Shown: positions 49,895 through 63,500 of the stretch, piece by piece
How positions within the stretch are numbered: position 1 is the first letter of the stretch
How the letters are laid out: the number at the start of each line of letters is the position of its first letter
DNA from: Strix aluco
Lineage: Eukaryota; Chordata; Aves; Strigiformes; Strigidae
Direction: 5' to 3'
Length of the DNA: 64,000 nt
Assembly: GCF_031877795.1 (NCBI RefSeq)
Contig: NC_133933.1
Location: forward strand, 4,896,632-4,960,631
Notes under the pieces: model-generated
Database searches by the model: none
The model's input: only the letters and a program-made list of their open reading frames with translations
Told to the model about the DNA's origin: nothing
Made by a program: the position numbers and the translations under genes

Positions 49895-49965
49895 ATAAAC
49901 TACATTTACATATATGTATGTAAGCTTTATATATGTAAACTATATTTACATACATACATATGCTA
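49895..49965. repeat. A/T-rich inverted repeat
   Basis: TTTACATATATGTATGTAA (49905-49923) can pair with TTTACATACATACATATG (about 49945-49962) across a short spacer, giving a long A/T hairpin. Confidence 0.5.
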
Positions 49966-50474
49966 AAGCCTTTGGTAGGGCTGAATGATCCCTACAGGCT
50001 GAGCTATTTGAATTTCTCAAGATAAGACTTAGGCACCTAATTTTATTTGCTGCACTGGGGACATTAATCTAAGATATTTATATGAAAAAAACTCATTTTT
50101 CAATAGTTGAAATTCTTAAGGCCTTAATCAGGTTAGAGGGATTTAGAAGCTAGATTGAAATCTGCATCACATGGGAAATAGAATTGCTTTTTTCTAACTG
50201 CCTACAATAATGATTTTAAAAGGAAGGAAAAATCCTACGATTTCAGCAGACTTCTCCAAGTCCACATAATACACGCTCCAGCAGCCCAGTGCCACCCTTC
50301 TGGTTTTCAAGAGCTCTCTAGCATCTCAAGGCATTACTGCAGAAAACAGATGTATTTTTATGGTAATCATTTTAACACCTTTGACATTGTTTTGTAACTA
50401 CCTTGGATCCTGTTACGCTTCACAAAGCTGCGGAAAGAGATGAAGGCTGACAAGTCTAAATTTAAGGAGCAGAG

Positions 50475-50560
50475 GAGACCTGACTCACTTTCTGGCACTG
50501 CCACTGGCTCCCTGCATGAGTGGGTAAATCACCCAGTGTCTGTGCAACACCTCAGCCTCA
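50475..50560 (+). repeat. Possible MIR-type SINE relic
   Basis: The segment 'ctggcactgccactggctcc', 'tgggtaaatcac', 'cagtgtctgtgc', 'acctcagcctcaccatcc' follows the sense MIR core (tctgccact...ctgtgtgacc...caagtcacttaacctctctg...cctcagtttcc). Highly diverged; judged by eye. Confidence 0.3.
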
Positions 50561-53500
50561 CCATCCAGGAGCCCTTCTTGCTTCAGCCATGAGTTTCAGG
50601 GGAAATTTTCAGCGTGCAGGTCAGGATGAGAACGTCTGTGGCATCCAGGCACGTCTCCATCACATGCTGCAGCGTCACACTTGAGCCTGCACCCACCTCC
50701 GTGGCCACACGAGAGGCCATGGATAGTCAGGACTAATGGATCAGCATGGTAACACGTTGTGTGGGCAGGCCAAGCTTAAACTTTGTGCTTTGCTTTGGGC
50801 AACTGTTTCTAAATAATGATGAAAACGAACCCTTGAAAACAAATGGCCTTTTCAGCCAAATTAAAAAAATCTAGTGGTATTTTTAGGTTCTGTTCCAAGC
50901 ATTCTACAGTTCCAATGGGAAACTAGGAAGGGAGGAGAGATACCTGAGTTTTGATAAAGAAAAATATATTTAATTTCCAGAGATCTATATATTGCTTGGT
51001 GAGCCCTGAAAATGTGTTATAGAAAAATGGAAAAATTTTGATGAACATATTTTTTTAAAAAAAATTAAAAGGCCATGAGAAATCTAGGGATTTCTAGGCC
51101 CTTCCTCTGGCCCTGCCTTCAGCTGGGACAATCCCCTGGCTGTCTTTAACCACCTCCAGCTCTGTGCCGACCCACGAGAGCAGTGGACCATCACTCTGCA
51201 AACAGCCACAAAAGCCTCTGTGTCAACGTATGCCTCAATGGCAGTGTTCGCGTTTGACAAATTCTCTGCTGATGAGATCTATGTATTATGGTCTGTCTGT
51301 CTTATGCTACAAGCATTAATCAGAGAGGCCATTCTGGAGGGAGGAAATTGATGGCGAGTTGAGGATAACATCTGCAATGTGATTTTGCTGCTAATATTTC
51401 TGCACTGTGACTTCTGCCACATCCAATGTCAGCAGTGCTCCTTGGAGGCTGTGTCCTCCAAAGCCATCTGCTTGCGTGTGTGATACCTCATGTACCTTGG
51501 AGAAAACGAGCAAAACCCCACCACCGCTCCCCTTCCCCTCGCTGTCCAACAACCCCGTACCGATAAAGGCTAAGCCAAGCTAAGGAAATAAATATCGTGC
51601 TGGAATACCAAAGCCCTCACTCCCCTGAAACAGAAGGTAAATATCTCTAACATTTACAGTACCAAAGTTATATTGGAGAATGCTCCCACAGAGACGCTGA
51701 CTCAGAGGGAAGTGTTATTAGGGTTTTGGCTTGCACATGGATTTAAGTCCCAGCTGCAAAGCCTGCTGCCAGCTCCTAAGGACAGGAGGGCCTGGGACAT
51801 CCAGGGTCACACAGACCCTGGCCTCCTGGAGGAGAAGCAGCAGAGCATTACTAAGACCTGGGGAAAAGAATAAATAAAAAAAAAAAAGATAAAGATAAAA
51901 ATAAAAATACTCAACCTCCATTTTTTCCTTAATATAACTAAGGACCAGGTTGTAATTCAGGCGTACACACCTGTTCCATCGACCCCATCTCTCTCCTGCT
52001 CATCATGTTGTCAAATCCCTCATCATACTGCAACAGTCCCAAGGCATGAGGCCTTGCTGCCCCGGCGCAGGGACTTCCCCAAGAACTTCAGCAGCTTTGC
52101 TCCAGACGTAGGGTGAAATCTGGTTCGGATTCACACTTCCCTTGCTGCCAGCAGGCCAGGTCCACCCCACACCTTGGCTGAATATAGGACCTGGTAGCAG
52201 GAGAAATCTGAGGCTGAACAAGTGATGCTACTGGAAACAGAGGGGGAGGCAGGGATTTACCTCTCACTAGTTACACCCCCAGTTCTCTGTTACTGTGGTT
52301 TTTTTGTTGCTGCAGGCCCTCTGATGGCTTAAATCCCTGTGGACTACCATGGAGCTGCAGGCACTTGCCACAGCATCAGATCAGTATTTCCCAGTGTGAT
52401 CCTGACTCGGTCTTGGGGTGCAGCACATAGCAAACAGAAGCTGGCAAACCCTGCTCTGCAAGCTGCTTTCCCTAGGAAGCATTTCCTTAACTACCTGATT
52501 GCTGTATCCCTTCAAATAATCATGTTTCAGGAGGAAGGCGAGGAAAAGAAATGCCTTACGGGATTCACTTTGTTTCTGGGGAAATCAAAGACAGCGAGGC
52601 ACCAACAAGACAAATATTCTTTGTGTTAGCACAGAGAAGCTGCTTTGCATTCGCACGTGGCACCCTTTCCATAACACTGCTTATCCTCAGTGATTTGCAC
52701 TGAGCAACTGAGGATGTGCAACCCCGTCCCGAGAGTCTCATCTTTCTCTCTCAGAGAAAGCATCCTGCCCTCCCCAGCATCTCAGTCTCAGCCCTCTTTC
52801 ACACTCTTACAACATAACTGGATGTTTCCAGTTGCCTGTTTCACTGCAGTCCTCCAAAATCCTCCTGCCTCAGATTGACAGGTCCATCACCTTCTAGGTA
52901 GAAATTGCCCACTGTTGCCAGCACCTTACCTGCGCTTTCTGGATCTTGGCTTTGGAAGATGTACAGGCCAGACTGAGCAGTGACCCAGGGGTGTCCCCCA
53001 CCAAAAACTGGGAACGGCAGCAAACCCCAAACTCTAGTTGCAGCCCCAGTTCCCACCCTCTGGAGCAGGGACCTTGGAGAACCAGCCCTCCCTCATCCCA
53101 TTTTGCCCTGGCCAGAGGACCAGGGCTGCAGGGTGGCAGTGAAGTAGCACAGCGAGGGCAGGTCCTCAGGGCAGTCACCAGACTGGCATTCCCACCAGCG
53201 TAGGCAGAGCAAGAAAGGAAAAGTATCTATTTTCATTCTGATGTAAAAGCAAAACATTCCTAGATTTAGAGCTTCTTGACTCATTTCACTCATCAGACCC
53301 ACTCCAGTGCTTTCACCCTGTCTTTGAGAGCTGGAGTCCAGCTCAACCCACCTCCAACATCCCTCATTTTTTATGGCTTCTAATCATGTCCCAGCTACCA
53401 GTTCATCCCACACTGGATAGAAATCAATGGACCCCTTGACATACTCCCCCCCACTCTGCCTCCCCCTTCTGCTACTCAGCACATCTGGTCAGCAAAGGAG

Positions 53501-56500
53501 CCCTTTGAGGTTCTACACTTGGTAAGAAAACATTTGATTTATGTCTCATTTTGCTGCAGAACTGAGTGTAGGTGTTTTCTCATTGCCAACCACCCCCTCA
53601 GCCCTCTCGAGGGGACACTCACATCCCCTGAGCTTGCTCTGTGCAGTGAATCCTCAGATGCTACCAGCAGTCTGAGCATTTACCACTAATATGATTTCCT
53701 GGAGAGTGGAGAGGGAAGGTAATCCAGACCACTGTATGAATACACACATATCCAAAATGATGGATCAGAAAAACATGAGCTCATTAAATACATCAGATCT
53801 CATGGTACCAACCTCCTTTAAAACAAAAAAACCCCACTCTTGGAGTCTGTGTCTAGCATTCCTCTCCATCTATGGAGAGCAGAAGAGCCTAATGGGGCCG
53901 GATTCAGAGAAACTCTAGGATTTGTACTAAAAGGGGCAGCTTTTATGGTCTTCAGTTATATTTTAGCCTACAGTATCTTGGCCCAGAGCTGTCTCCCCAC
54001 CAAGACTGCTGCAGGGTCTGAACACGAGCTCCCTTTCTCAGCCCGCGTGCATGCATCGTGCAGATGGAGATGCTGAGGGGATAGCAGATGCAGCAAAAGC
54101 AGAAAGGTTGTACTGCTTGAAACTCATTGGACTTACAAAAACTTACCAAAAGCAGCAGGACTGCAGCTAAAAAAGTTCATCTCCCCTGTTATTCCAGAAG
54201 TATATAACAGCTAATAGCCGTATTGGATTTTTTTTTTTAATTGCTCACAGTCCAAAACTCCACTTTCCAAATTTCAGCCTACACAGAACTTCTACTGCTG
54301 AGTTACAAACCCTGACGTTGGACGAGATATTTGACTGCAATGAAACAATGGCACTGCCTTGTCTCAGATCACAGCTTATAAATATCTTCAAGGTGACAGT
54401 ACATGAGAAGGCTGGGAATTATTCATAATTTTAACAGATAGTTAGAGCATTCACTTATAGGTTGTAAGGGAGGAAAATATCTATAGCTGGGTGAAGTTCT
54501 TGGTAGGAAAGTTGGGAAGAGCTCAGCAACGAGAGAAACTCCTGGCTAGGAGTGCTCTGCCCAACACGGGTACAGCACCGCACCACTGGGCCTGTTTCCC
54601 CTCACTCAGCTGATATAAAGGGTGCCTGTGGGCAACGAGGTCAGATCCCTCATGGCCACACCACAGCTCAGACTTATAACCCAGCAGGGCTAAAGTACAA
54701 AAGCAGAGCAGGCCACAACCTGACAAAGCATTGGCACAAATGCCATGAACTTTGTTCAGCTTCTGACAAAAGGTATCCAATAGTGTGACCAGTAAAAGGT
54801 CACTTTGTCTCCTCCGTATAGAGTAGCCAAACACATCTCCAGCCATTTACAGCCTGTGAAGAAACCGAAGGTGCATGCCCACCGCCAATTTATTAAATCA
54901 GACAAGCAAACAGCCTCCCAAGCCAGTCTGCCAGTGCATTTTCAGGCTGATGTAAGAACATAAAAATAAGGGGACTGACTTTGGGGTGAGGGTTATCACA
55001 TATTTCCTTGATAAACCCCGCAACACCCCACTGTTGCCTTTGGATATTTCAACCTATGCAAATCTTCTGCAACATATTTGTCTTCAGTGCATGCTCGCAC
55101 ATAAACGCGTGACCCACACTTACACGTGTTGCATAAGTTGCAGAGCACTGGTGCCTCCCAGCACCTAGGAAAACATTATAAAAGATCACATTTTCTTTTA
55201 GTGACTTAACGAGTTCCTTGTATTTCTTCACAGCTTTTCCAGCTTACAGTTGCACCACAACAGCTTTCGGCAGCAGCACATCAGCCTCCAGGCCCAGTCC
55301 AAATCTACAGTTTCCTTCAAAATTTTCCACAGCAATGCTTCATGTTGTCAGTTTATGTCTGCATTCCCATCATGATGCAATGGGCAGGAGGAAATGGCTG
55401 GGGCGATATTTCTAGCCACCCTCAGCTTTCCAAGCGGCTTCAAGACTGCTTATTTCACTACTGCTTCAATGTTTGTCTCCTGTTTGAAAGTCTCAGCACA
55501 TGATGCTCTACTTTAGCTAATTAATTTTTAAAGAAGCTGTGTATATTAATGCAAATTCTATTAGTGATGCCTCTTGGCAGCCCGTGTATTAAATACAATG
55601 CAGTAGCATGACAACACTTGACAGTCTACGCAGCGGTAAATTACATATATTCTTCTTTTACATCCCTTTTAATGCTTTTAAGACGCATCCTTAAAATAAG
55701 CCAGAATTGTTAGTATGCTTGCACTAAAGTACAGAAATATTCCTTCTTAATTTAGCAAAGCGTATGTTCCTATTAGAGCTATAGATGCCAGATAAAGACT
55801 GGCACACACCATGTGTGGTGTGAAATGGTGTAGCTGTGTTGCCTTCACTAGGATTGTAGAGACCAATATCAACAGAGGCTCTGACTCGTTTTTCCTTTGC
55901 AGCCATAACTTGATATTCCACATTGGATTATTATCATCAAGGGGCAATCACAACATTTGATAGCAAGCCCAACTACTTTGCAAAGTGTTTTGGTGATAGA
56001 AGTTCATAAATCTCTGTTCATGTACTGGCCACTAGAGAGGGACAAAGGGAGAAACTTTGCAAGTGCAAATCACTGCTTGGGAGAGTACAGCACAAAGTTT
56101 AGTGGCAGTACTGTCTGTTAGATTCAGCCTTTTCATGTTAAAGGAGAAAAATCTGCTGACAAACCATATTCCGCAACAAATAAATTGTGCTGACCACTCA
56201 TGATCCAGCAGGAGTTGGACACAGGAAGGGCGCTGTGCAAGATCCAAGCACAGATGCTCAGAAACATGAGGTATTATGGAGAGAAAACAAGATTAAATGG
56301 GACCAGAACATAAAATGAAGCTTTTCAGGGCCACCTTCCTGGGACCAGCAGGTCTTAAAGCCTGAGATGGGACAAGCAGCAAGAGGGGAAATGAAAAGAA
56401 GGGGGAAAAGTGGCGGTCCTGGAACAGACAGGGACATGTCTGGTCCCAAAAGGTTTGGATATGAAAGACTCTTTAACCTGCAGGATCACGTTAGGTCCTG

Positions 56501-56721
56501 GAATGGAAACAGAGACTGACAAAAAACATCACCCTGTAGCCACAAAAATCCAATGGTAAAGACCCTCTACCCTCGCTTGCCTGGCCCAGGTATTTGATAC
56601 TTTACTGCTCTGCTAGTCCATAAAAACAAGTAAAGGTAATCAAAAGGTCTCAGCCCCTGTGGGTGCTAAGTGCAATGCCATACAATGAGGTTTATTGATT
56701 CCTAATTCCCTCCCATCCTTC

Positions 56722-56747
56722 TTTTTTTTTTTTTTTTTTTTTTTTTT
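56722..56747. repeat. Poly(T) tract, 26 bases
   Basis: An uninterrupted T run. It could be the tail of a minus-strand retrocopy lying at 56748 and beyond, but I recognise no parent gene and no poly(A) signal beside it. Confidence 0.95.
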
Positions 56748-57450
56748 AGAAGCACAATGAGAAGACATGGAAACCTAGCAGTTAAGCTCTCGGAAGCTGG
56801 GATGAACCAGAAGCAAGGCTGCCCAGGAAACCTTAACTCAGCCCTCTTAACATTATAACAAAACCTTGAGTTGTACAGTTGCACCCTTGCCTTGGTCACA
56901 TTTCCCTGCTTCTCTTCACCGTGCAGGAGTAGCAACGTGGCAGGAGCTGATGTTTTGCTCCAGCAAACACCATTTGCCATCTCCTACCTTTGAGCTGGCA
57001 ACCTTAGCATCCTTCAAATAAAAGGGGCAGATCCACTGATAAGGTCAAGCGGCTCTCTGCCCCCAAGGTATTTACTGCTGCTCAGATGAGTTCACCTGGG
57101 CAGACTGTGTAGGAAAAGGAAAAAAGGGCTGACTGACAAAACCCAGGCAAAAGGCGTTGAGTGCCCTCATGAAAATAATTTGTGACTGGATAGCATTTTG
57201 TCTATGTCAGGAGCCAGCAAGATAAAATAGGTCAGCTCAGCTTTATGGCTGAGTCCTGCTACAAATGGAGCCTTCTGAAGATGTTGCTGCCTGCAGACAT
57301 CTTGGGTTTTGCACATAATATTTTTGCTTCCCTCTGGAGTGCATCAGCTGTGACCAATAACGTTTGCAAACACCATGATGTGTCAGCTAGTGCACGTACG
57401 CTGCGCCACCGCGGAGGTAGCGGATTTTGTAGTGGGCCAGCTGCTAGGAA

Positions 57451-57520
57451 TAGCCACTTCTGCCATCTTCACATGCACCTTCTTCTAGCCACTTCTGCCA
57501 TCTTCACGTGCACCTTCTTC
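57451..57520 (+). repeat. 35-bp direct tandem duplication
   Basis: Two adjacent copies (57451-57485 and 57486-57520) start TAGCCACTTCTGCCATCTTC and end CACCTTCTTC. They differ at one position (acatg versus acgtg), so the duplication looks recent. Confidence 0.9.
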
Positions 57521-60500
57521 ATGCCCTTCTTCGTTGAGAAGATAAACCAAAACACATCCTTGGACATGTAATTACAGAGCAACACAGAACATCCTTCTCT
57601 CGTGTTGACTCACAGAAGATAAGCATCAAGAGGCCTAGTCACTGCTTGGTGGATCACATCCTTGAAAAGTCCTAGTACTACCCCTAAGTCATGCCTCTTG
57701 TATGAGCTATGCAAGAGGTACTGTGCAGTACTGTGCTAGAGTAAGTCAAACACAGCACCATCAACTACGATGATCTTGGAGGAGGCCCACAGCCTCAGGC
57801 AGCTGCCTGTGCTCCCCTTAAATAAGGGTCCTTTCAGACCCTTATTTCCATCAACTAAAGCCTCAAAGCAGCTTAGGGGTAAGTGGCAGGTAAGGAAAGG
57901 GTAGGGAGCATGCAGAGGAGCCAGTCATCACTTAGGGCTTGTGGATGGCTCTTCTAATTTCTTTAAGCCTCCATTCACCATTGGATAAATGCAGAGATTG
58001 TATTTCAGGTCAGATGTCCTGTTCAACCCCAAAGAGCTTTCCTCTAACCCTCCCTCACTCATTCCTTCATTCATCCAGAAAACAGAAGGGAGGGAGAGGG
58101 GAAAAAAAAAAAATAGAAATAATGCACTGGCACAGCTCTGTCTTGGATTACCATATGCTACTCTGAATCTCCTCTCTTGTCCTCTGAATAACCAGTTCTC
58201 TGCTCTCTCACATGTGGCAAAATACTGGAGGAAAATAGCCATCCTTTTCTCAGCCATAACATCTGACATTTCAAACACCAGCACCCTGGCCTTCCCTCGC
58301 CCTGCCAGTTTCGATGCAGACTAAGTTTCTTTCCCCACTCACTGAGATGTGATTGGTAGCAAGAGAGACTTTAACAAAACGTCCTATTCTAAAGCATACG
58401 GCACATATGAGATATCAATGGCAATCATCCCATCCGTAATGTCAGAACCTAAAGAGAGATTTTAATCATATGATATTTGAAGACTTCACAAGAACAAGTT
58501 TCCTTTTTTTAATTTGACTTTGGGATTTCCTGTAACTGAAATAACAATCTTCAAATTATCCTTCCCTGTTGGAAGGAAAGTTTTGCTGTACAAAACATAC
58601 AGCGATGCCTCAAAGTAGTTCTTACCTACCTCCTAGGAACAAAAGGTCACCGCAAGAAAAAACGCAGGAAGCAGAACTCACATGTAGCAAGGATCAAATG
58701 TAGGTCAAGCCTAACGTGCTTTGAATTTTTTTTCCTCTACACTGAACAAAGAGGTTAATTCCACCCCAGGCAGACCATGCTGGGAGGGAGGGTGGCTCTC
58801 CCCCACCTCTAAGCTCCTTCCTAGGCTGCAGTGCAAACCAGTTCCAAGAACCTGCAGCCAGCAGTGTAACGGGAGTATTAAAAAGATCTCAGCCTGAACT
58901 GGTTTTTCCTCATCTGAGGGAGTGTTGCTGGGGGGTTTTTTATAGGATGCAGGGTAGGTTTATCCTAGGATAGTAGTACCACTATTCTCATACATTAACT
59001 GGAGCTAACTGGGACACCAGACCTCTGATTGCAGCCCATATATTAAGCTGCAAGATGCTGCAGATATCAATTCCCCGTGGGTGCCAGCAAAGCCAGCTCT
59101 AACATAAGTTCAGCGAACTTGCCTTCTGCAGACTCTGCTGCGTTCCCGTGATGAACCAGATCTAAGGACAAGACGACCAGCTATGTGAAAGCTCACTCTG
59201 CCCTTGGTTACATCTTGCAGGCGTCTAACATCCTCTGTGCAGTTAATCTTGGTGCCAAGTCACTCCAGAGGGATGAGCCTGTTGCTGCCAGCCCTCGCTG
59301 ACTGCATTATCATCAGCCAGTGAAGGCTTCCACACACCACAATCATTAACAGAGATGATACAAGGGGCAGAGGGGAAGCAACTTATTCTTCAGTTCAAAG
59401 CTTGACTGCGTTAAGGCAAAATTATCTCCTAACTTGTTAAATGAGGAAATTTGGAACAGGACTTGCTGAAAACCAAGCAAAGTCTGGGGAGTCTGTATCA
59501 TTAAGTTATTTTTCAAGGTGCCATCCTGTGACATCTCATTTCACAGACTTTAGCAGGTTGTCTTAGCATATGCCTGCCATGGCTACCAGCCATCCTGCAA
59601 GGCCACTGCTTTTCCCTACTCGTCTTGTACGCAGTCTTCGTGGCTTGCTTCTTCCTAAACACCCCAGATACAAACCACAGACAACAGCAGCTCAGTATAG
59701 CACCAGAACCATTCGCTCTCAAAGTGCTGATAGCCAGACAGGGAAAACCTATTGCCATTAGACCCCTCCTCCAGTTGCTTTGAATTGAATGCATCAAGGA
59801 AGATGAGGCAAGTTTCCTCATTCCGCCAGTGCCCTCTCTGCTCCGTCCTTGCTGAGCCTTCCTGAGTGTCTGTCAGCAGATGAGGAAGTGTTTCTTGAAG
59901 TGCAGCTTACAGATTGCTGCACAAAAATAGTCTATTTGCTTACAGCGCCAGGGATGCAGCATTACGGATGCTTTCAAGTCACTTGAAGTATAGTAAGACT
60001 ACAATATGAGCTACTGGAGCAGAGAGCCTGAAAGGAGGCAGGGAGACAAAGGAAGAAAAAATATTTTTCAGGCGGTCTTTAGTGCTATAAGATTTGCTTT
60101 TTTTTGTTTCCTAATGTGACAGTAAGCTGCTTAGGAACATGGAGTAACAAATGGTTCCTGCGTGGATCACTTCATTAATGAAGTATTGATAAAGCCAAAA
60201 TTAAAACTGCATTTGTAATGCCCAAATAATAAACGCTACTTTGCATTTATAGAGCAACCTTAAGCCTGAAGATCTTCCATGACTTAGTCACTTGCAAAAT
60301 GGCTTTTGAGGAAGGTTCTGGATATTCTTTGAAACCCCAGAAGATCACGAATTAGGGCTGCCTACATCACAAAATTATGCTCATCAACTGAGTCAGCACT
60401 GGAACAAGATTAGCATTAACAAGACTTGATAGACAATAACAAGACAAATTTAAGGTACCACAAAAAGTTCATTACAGTGCAGATGTACTATGCAACGGTT

Positions 60501-63500
60501 GCCACTAGAAAAACTACTAGTGTGTAGTTAATAGCTAATTTTCAAAAATATATTTTGCAGCAACTTTGAAAACTCAAATGAAAAGTGGGTGTTGTGGAAG
60601 TGAAAGGGTTCCGAGCCAAATTTTGCTCTCAGCTAGATGTGGTGTTATTGCAGCTCCTAATGAGATTTGGTCTTATAGCTGAGAATCAGAGAATAATTGC
60701 AGTAGCATGCAATTATTTTTTTAAACTGAAATAATGTCAATTCAGAGCTTGGAGGAGCCTAGTTATATAAAGAGCTCTACAGATTTATTTATTTTTTTAC
60801 ACCTCTATCTTTGCAGCTGTCAAGCTTTCAGAAACTAAAACTCAGAGGTCAAATTCAGCAGAACCTCCTTCCCTAAGCGACCCACTGCACCACTCCTTCC
60901 TGCACTTACTATTCAGCCTCCTTTCTCCAAAGCTGCTCTGTGCTTTGGTAGTGTTTTACTCCAATTATAGCCCTATCTTACATGGCCACTAAGAATCAGT
61001 TCCCCAGACTTCCCCTGGCAGAACTAAGTATGTTGGTGCTATAGGAAAAACAGCACCATATGGCAGTTGTTTGATCTCTAAGCAGAAGCTACAGTTTTTC
61101 AAAAACTGATGAGCTCCACCTGTCTGGAAAGTTTCCTCTCCCTCCCAGACACCGCAAACTTGTTTGCACATTGCACGTGTTCCCAGGATCCAGGATCAGG
61201 AAACTTGGGAGATTTGTTCTAGACTGTCCCTGATTTCTGACACGTTGCCCAGAGTCTGCAGTGTCACTATTGTCTTGAAAGATGATCAGGGATTGAATTT
61301 TCCCTACCAGGTAGGCTACCAGTCTTTGATACTCAAGGCATCAGTAGCTGATGGGATTTTTCCGTGCATTTCCTGGGGTATTGGTCGATACTGCAGCCCC
61401 TATATTTGCACATAGCCTTAGATAACAGGGCTCAACATCCAGTTACATGAGCCTGATGTTTCATATTAACCATCTGCTTTTAAGAACCTCTGACATTATC
61501 TTGGACTAATTCTGCAGGCCGGTAACTCTTGTTCGGTGTATTTATGACATGTATATCTACATTAAAAAAAAAAATCACTTAAGGACATAGGAAGGGTTCA
61601 GCCTTTCGTGGGACACAAAGTGTTCATTCTGACCTGCTGCATGGTGCCAACAAGAGCCCAGCAGATACCTAGTTTGGTATGCTCTGTGCATAGTGCCATG
61701 ATGCGGACTGGGTGCACCTAGAGCAAAAAAAAGACTAGAAGAAGAGGCCTGAGAGTGAGAGTAAGCATGATTTCCCCGTGCAAGATGCTGGCTCTGCTTT
61801 CTTTCTTCATGCTGTGCAACTATTTGCTAAAGGAAATAATTTCACTAAGATGCTCCGTTTCCTTTGTGAAATTACTCTTTAAATGCTGATTCTCCATCTG
61901 GTGCACAGCTCCAGATTTTGAAAGATATTTAGGGACCTAACTCCCAATTTCAAATAGATGTCTGACATGTTTTAAAAATTAAATTCCTCTGTCTTTACAT
62001 GTAACAATACACAGATTTAACCCTTGATTTTTGGGGTGGGGAAACGCATTATAAGAGCAATCGGTGATTTAAGAAAAAACAGACTCGACCTTGAAACAAG
62101 ATGCAAACCTTGATGTGAAAGGAAGGTTGTTGACCATATCTACACACATATGACAATAACAACCACATGGTACACCAAAGAATTTATTGGTTTGTAAATA
62201 GGCTCTCAAGTGAGAGAGCAAGTGAAAGTTAAACTTTCTTCACATCACATGTGCTTCAGTAAAGGGCTTACTTTACCTAAACTCACTTGAAACTAACATC
62301 TGGTTGCCAGGAAGCTTGGCGGGGAGCCCTCCAAGAGGTTCCTACTTCCACACCATCTAACCAATGCCTCCTTTATTGAGTGGAAATGGAAAACAGCCTC
62401 AGTAAGGGATTTTTTTCCTATAGGAAACTGCCTGCCAAAGCTCCAGAGACAGCTATCACATCATGGGCGTCAGGCACAGCACCACGAAGGTGGGGCACAA
62501 AGGGCTATACAGACTAACACAGGCAGCACTCTCTGATCCTCACCAAGGCTCCTAGACCTCCACTGCTCATCAACATCTTCAATTCAGTCCCCTGACAAGT
62601 CTGCAAGTCACGGGTTAGAAAGATGACTTCACAATAAATAGTCCCCTTGATAAGGCTGAACTGCTCACTACTTACACATTTTCTCCTTGTCAATAACTTG
62701 AAGATATTGCACCTTTGCTATAGGAACTCTAAGAGTTTATTTTCCCCAGATTGTTAATTTTTAAATTGGCCTTTTACCCATGCATTTTTACACTCATACC
62801 ATGCTTACATACACATTCACATTTTTATAGAATCCTTCAGATTCTATAATTTGAAGGAAGTTATTTTAAAGACACTCTAAAAAGGAAACACTTCTTGAGT
62901 CATCTATCCATAAAGTGCTTTCGCTATCATGAGTCTATCCACTGAGGACTCCAAGGGAAGCCAAACCCAAAATTAATAGCTATCCTAAAAACCTTTTGAG
63001 ATATAAGCAATAATTGAACACCAACCTGTAAGAATCTTTCAGGGCTAGGACAAAACACTGTATGACTTACTTGAAATGTGAGCCAGTCTCCCAATAGGCG
63101 AAGGTCCCACACAGCTTCCTTGGTTTTTAACTAAAGCCTAAACTCAGACATCAATGTATTTAACACAGGACATGTAACAAATCACGTTAAGTCAGACATA
63201 TATTCTACTTTTCTGACACCATGGGATCTTCCAGAAAATTGGAATCTTCCTGCAAAACCTTGCTTAGTCTTTCATTTCTCATTGCAGTTCCAACAAATCG
63301 CCATGGAGCTGATATGTGACTGTTGTAAATTCTCTGTTGAAGTCAGTGGCATCACACCAACTCGAAGCAACTGTAATTCAAGGCCATCTTTCACTGTGTT
63401 TAAAAATTAAGGTTCAGCACACTGCCAAGTTTTCTTCTTGGATACACAAAGGTCTAAAAAGTTTGCTTCAAAAAACGATTAGCTCTTCCATTCATCTTGT

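Larger units (their letters stand above)
49229..57450. other. Intergenic, no gene recognised
   Basis: Contents noted: an A/T palindromic patch at 49895-49965, a MIR-like stretch near 50475-50560, an (ATAAA)-like run at 51868-51908, T26 at 56722-56747, and a homeodomain/octamer-type A/T cluster near 55510-55620. The open frames at 52-55 kb have overlapping opposite-strand partners and no recognisable domain. Confidence 0.5.

Noticed and set aside
56702..56980. Minus-strand frame ending in poly-lysine beside the T26 tract, considered as a retrocopy
   Set aside because: No recognisable parent gene, no poly(A) signal before the tract, and the lysines are simply the translated homopolymer.
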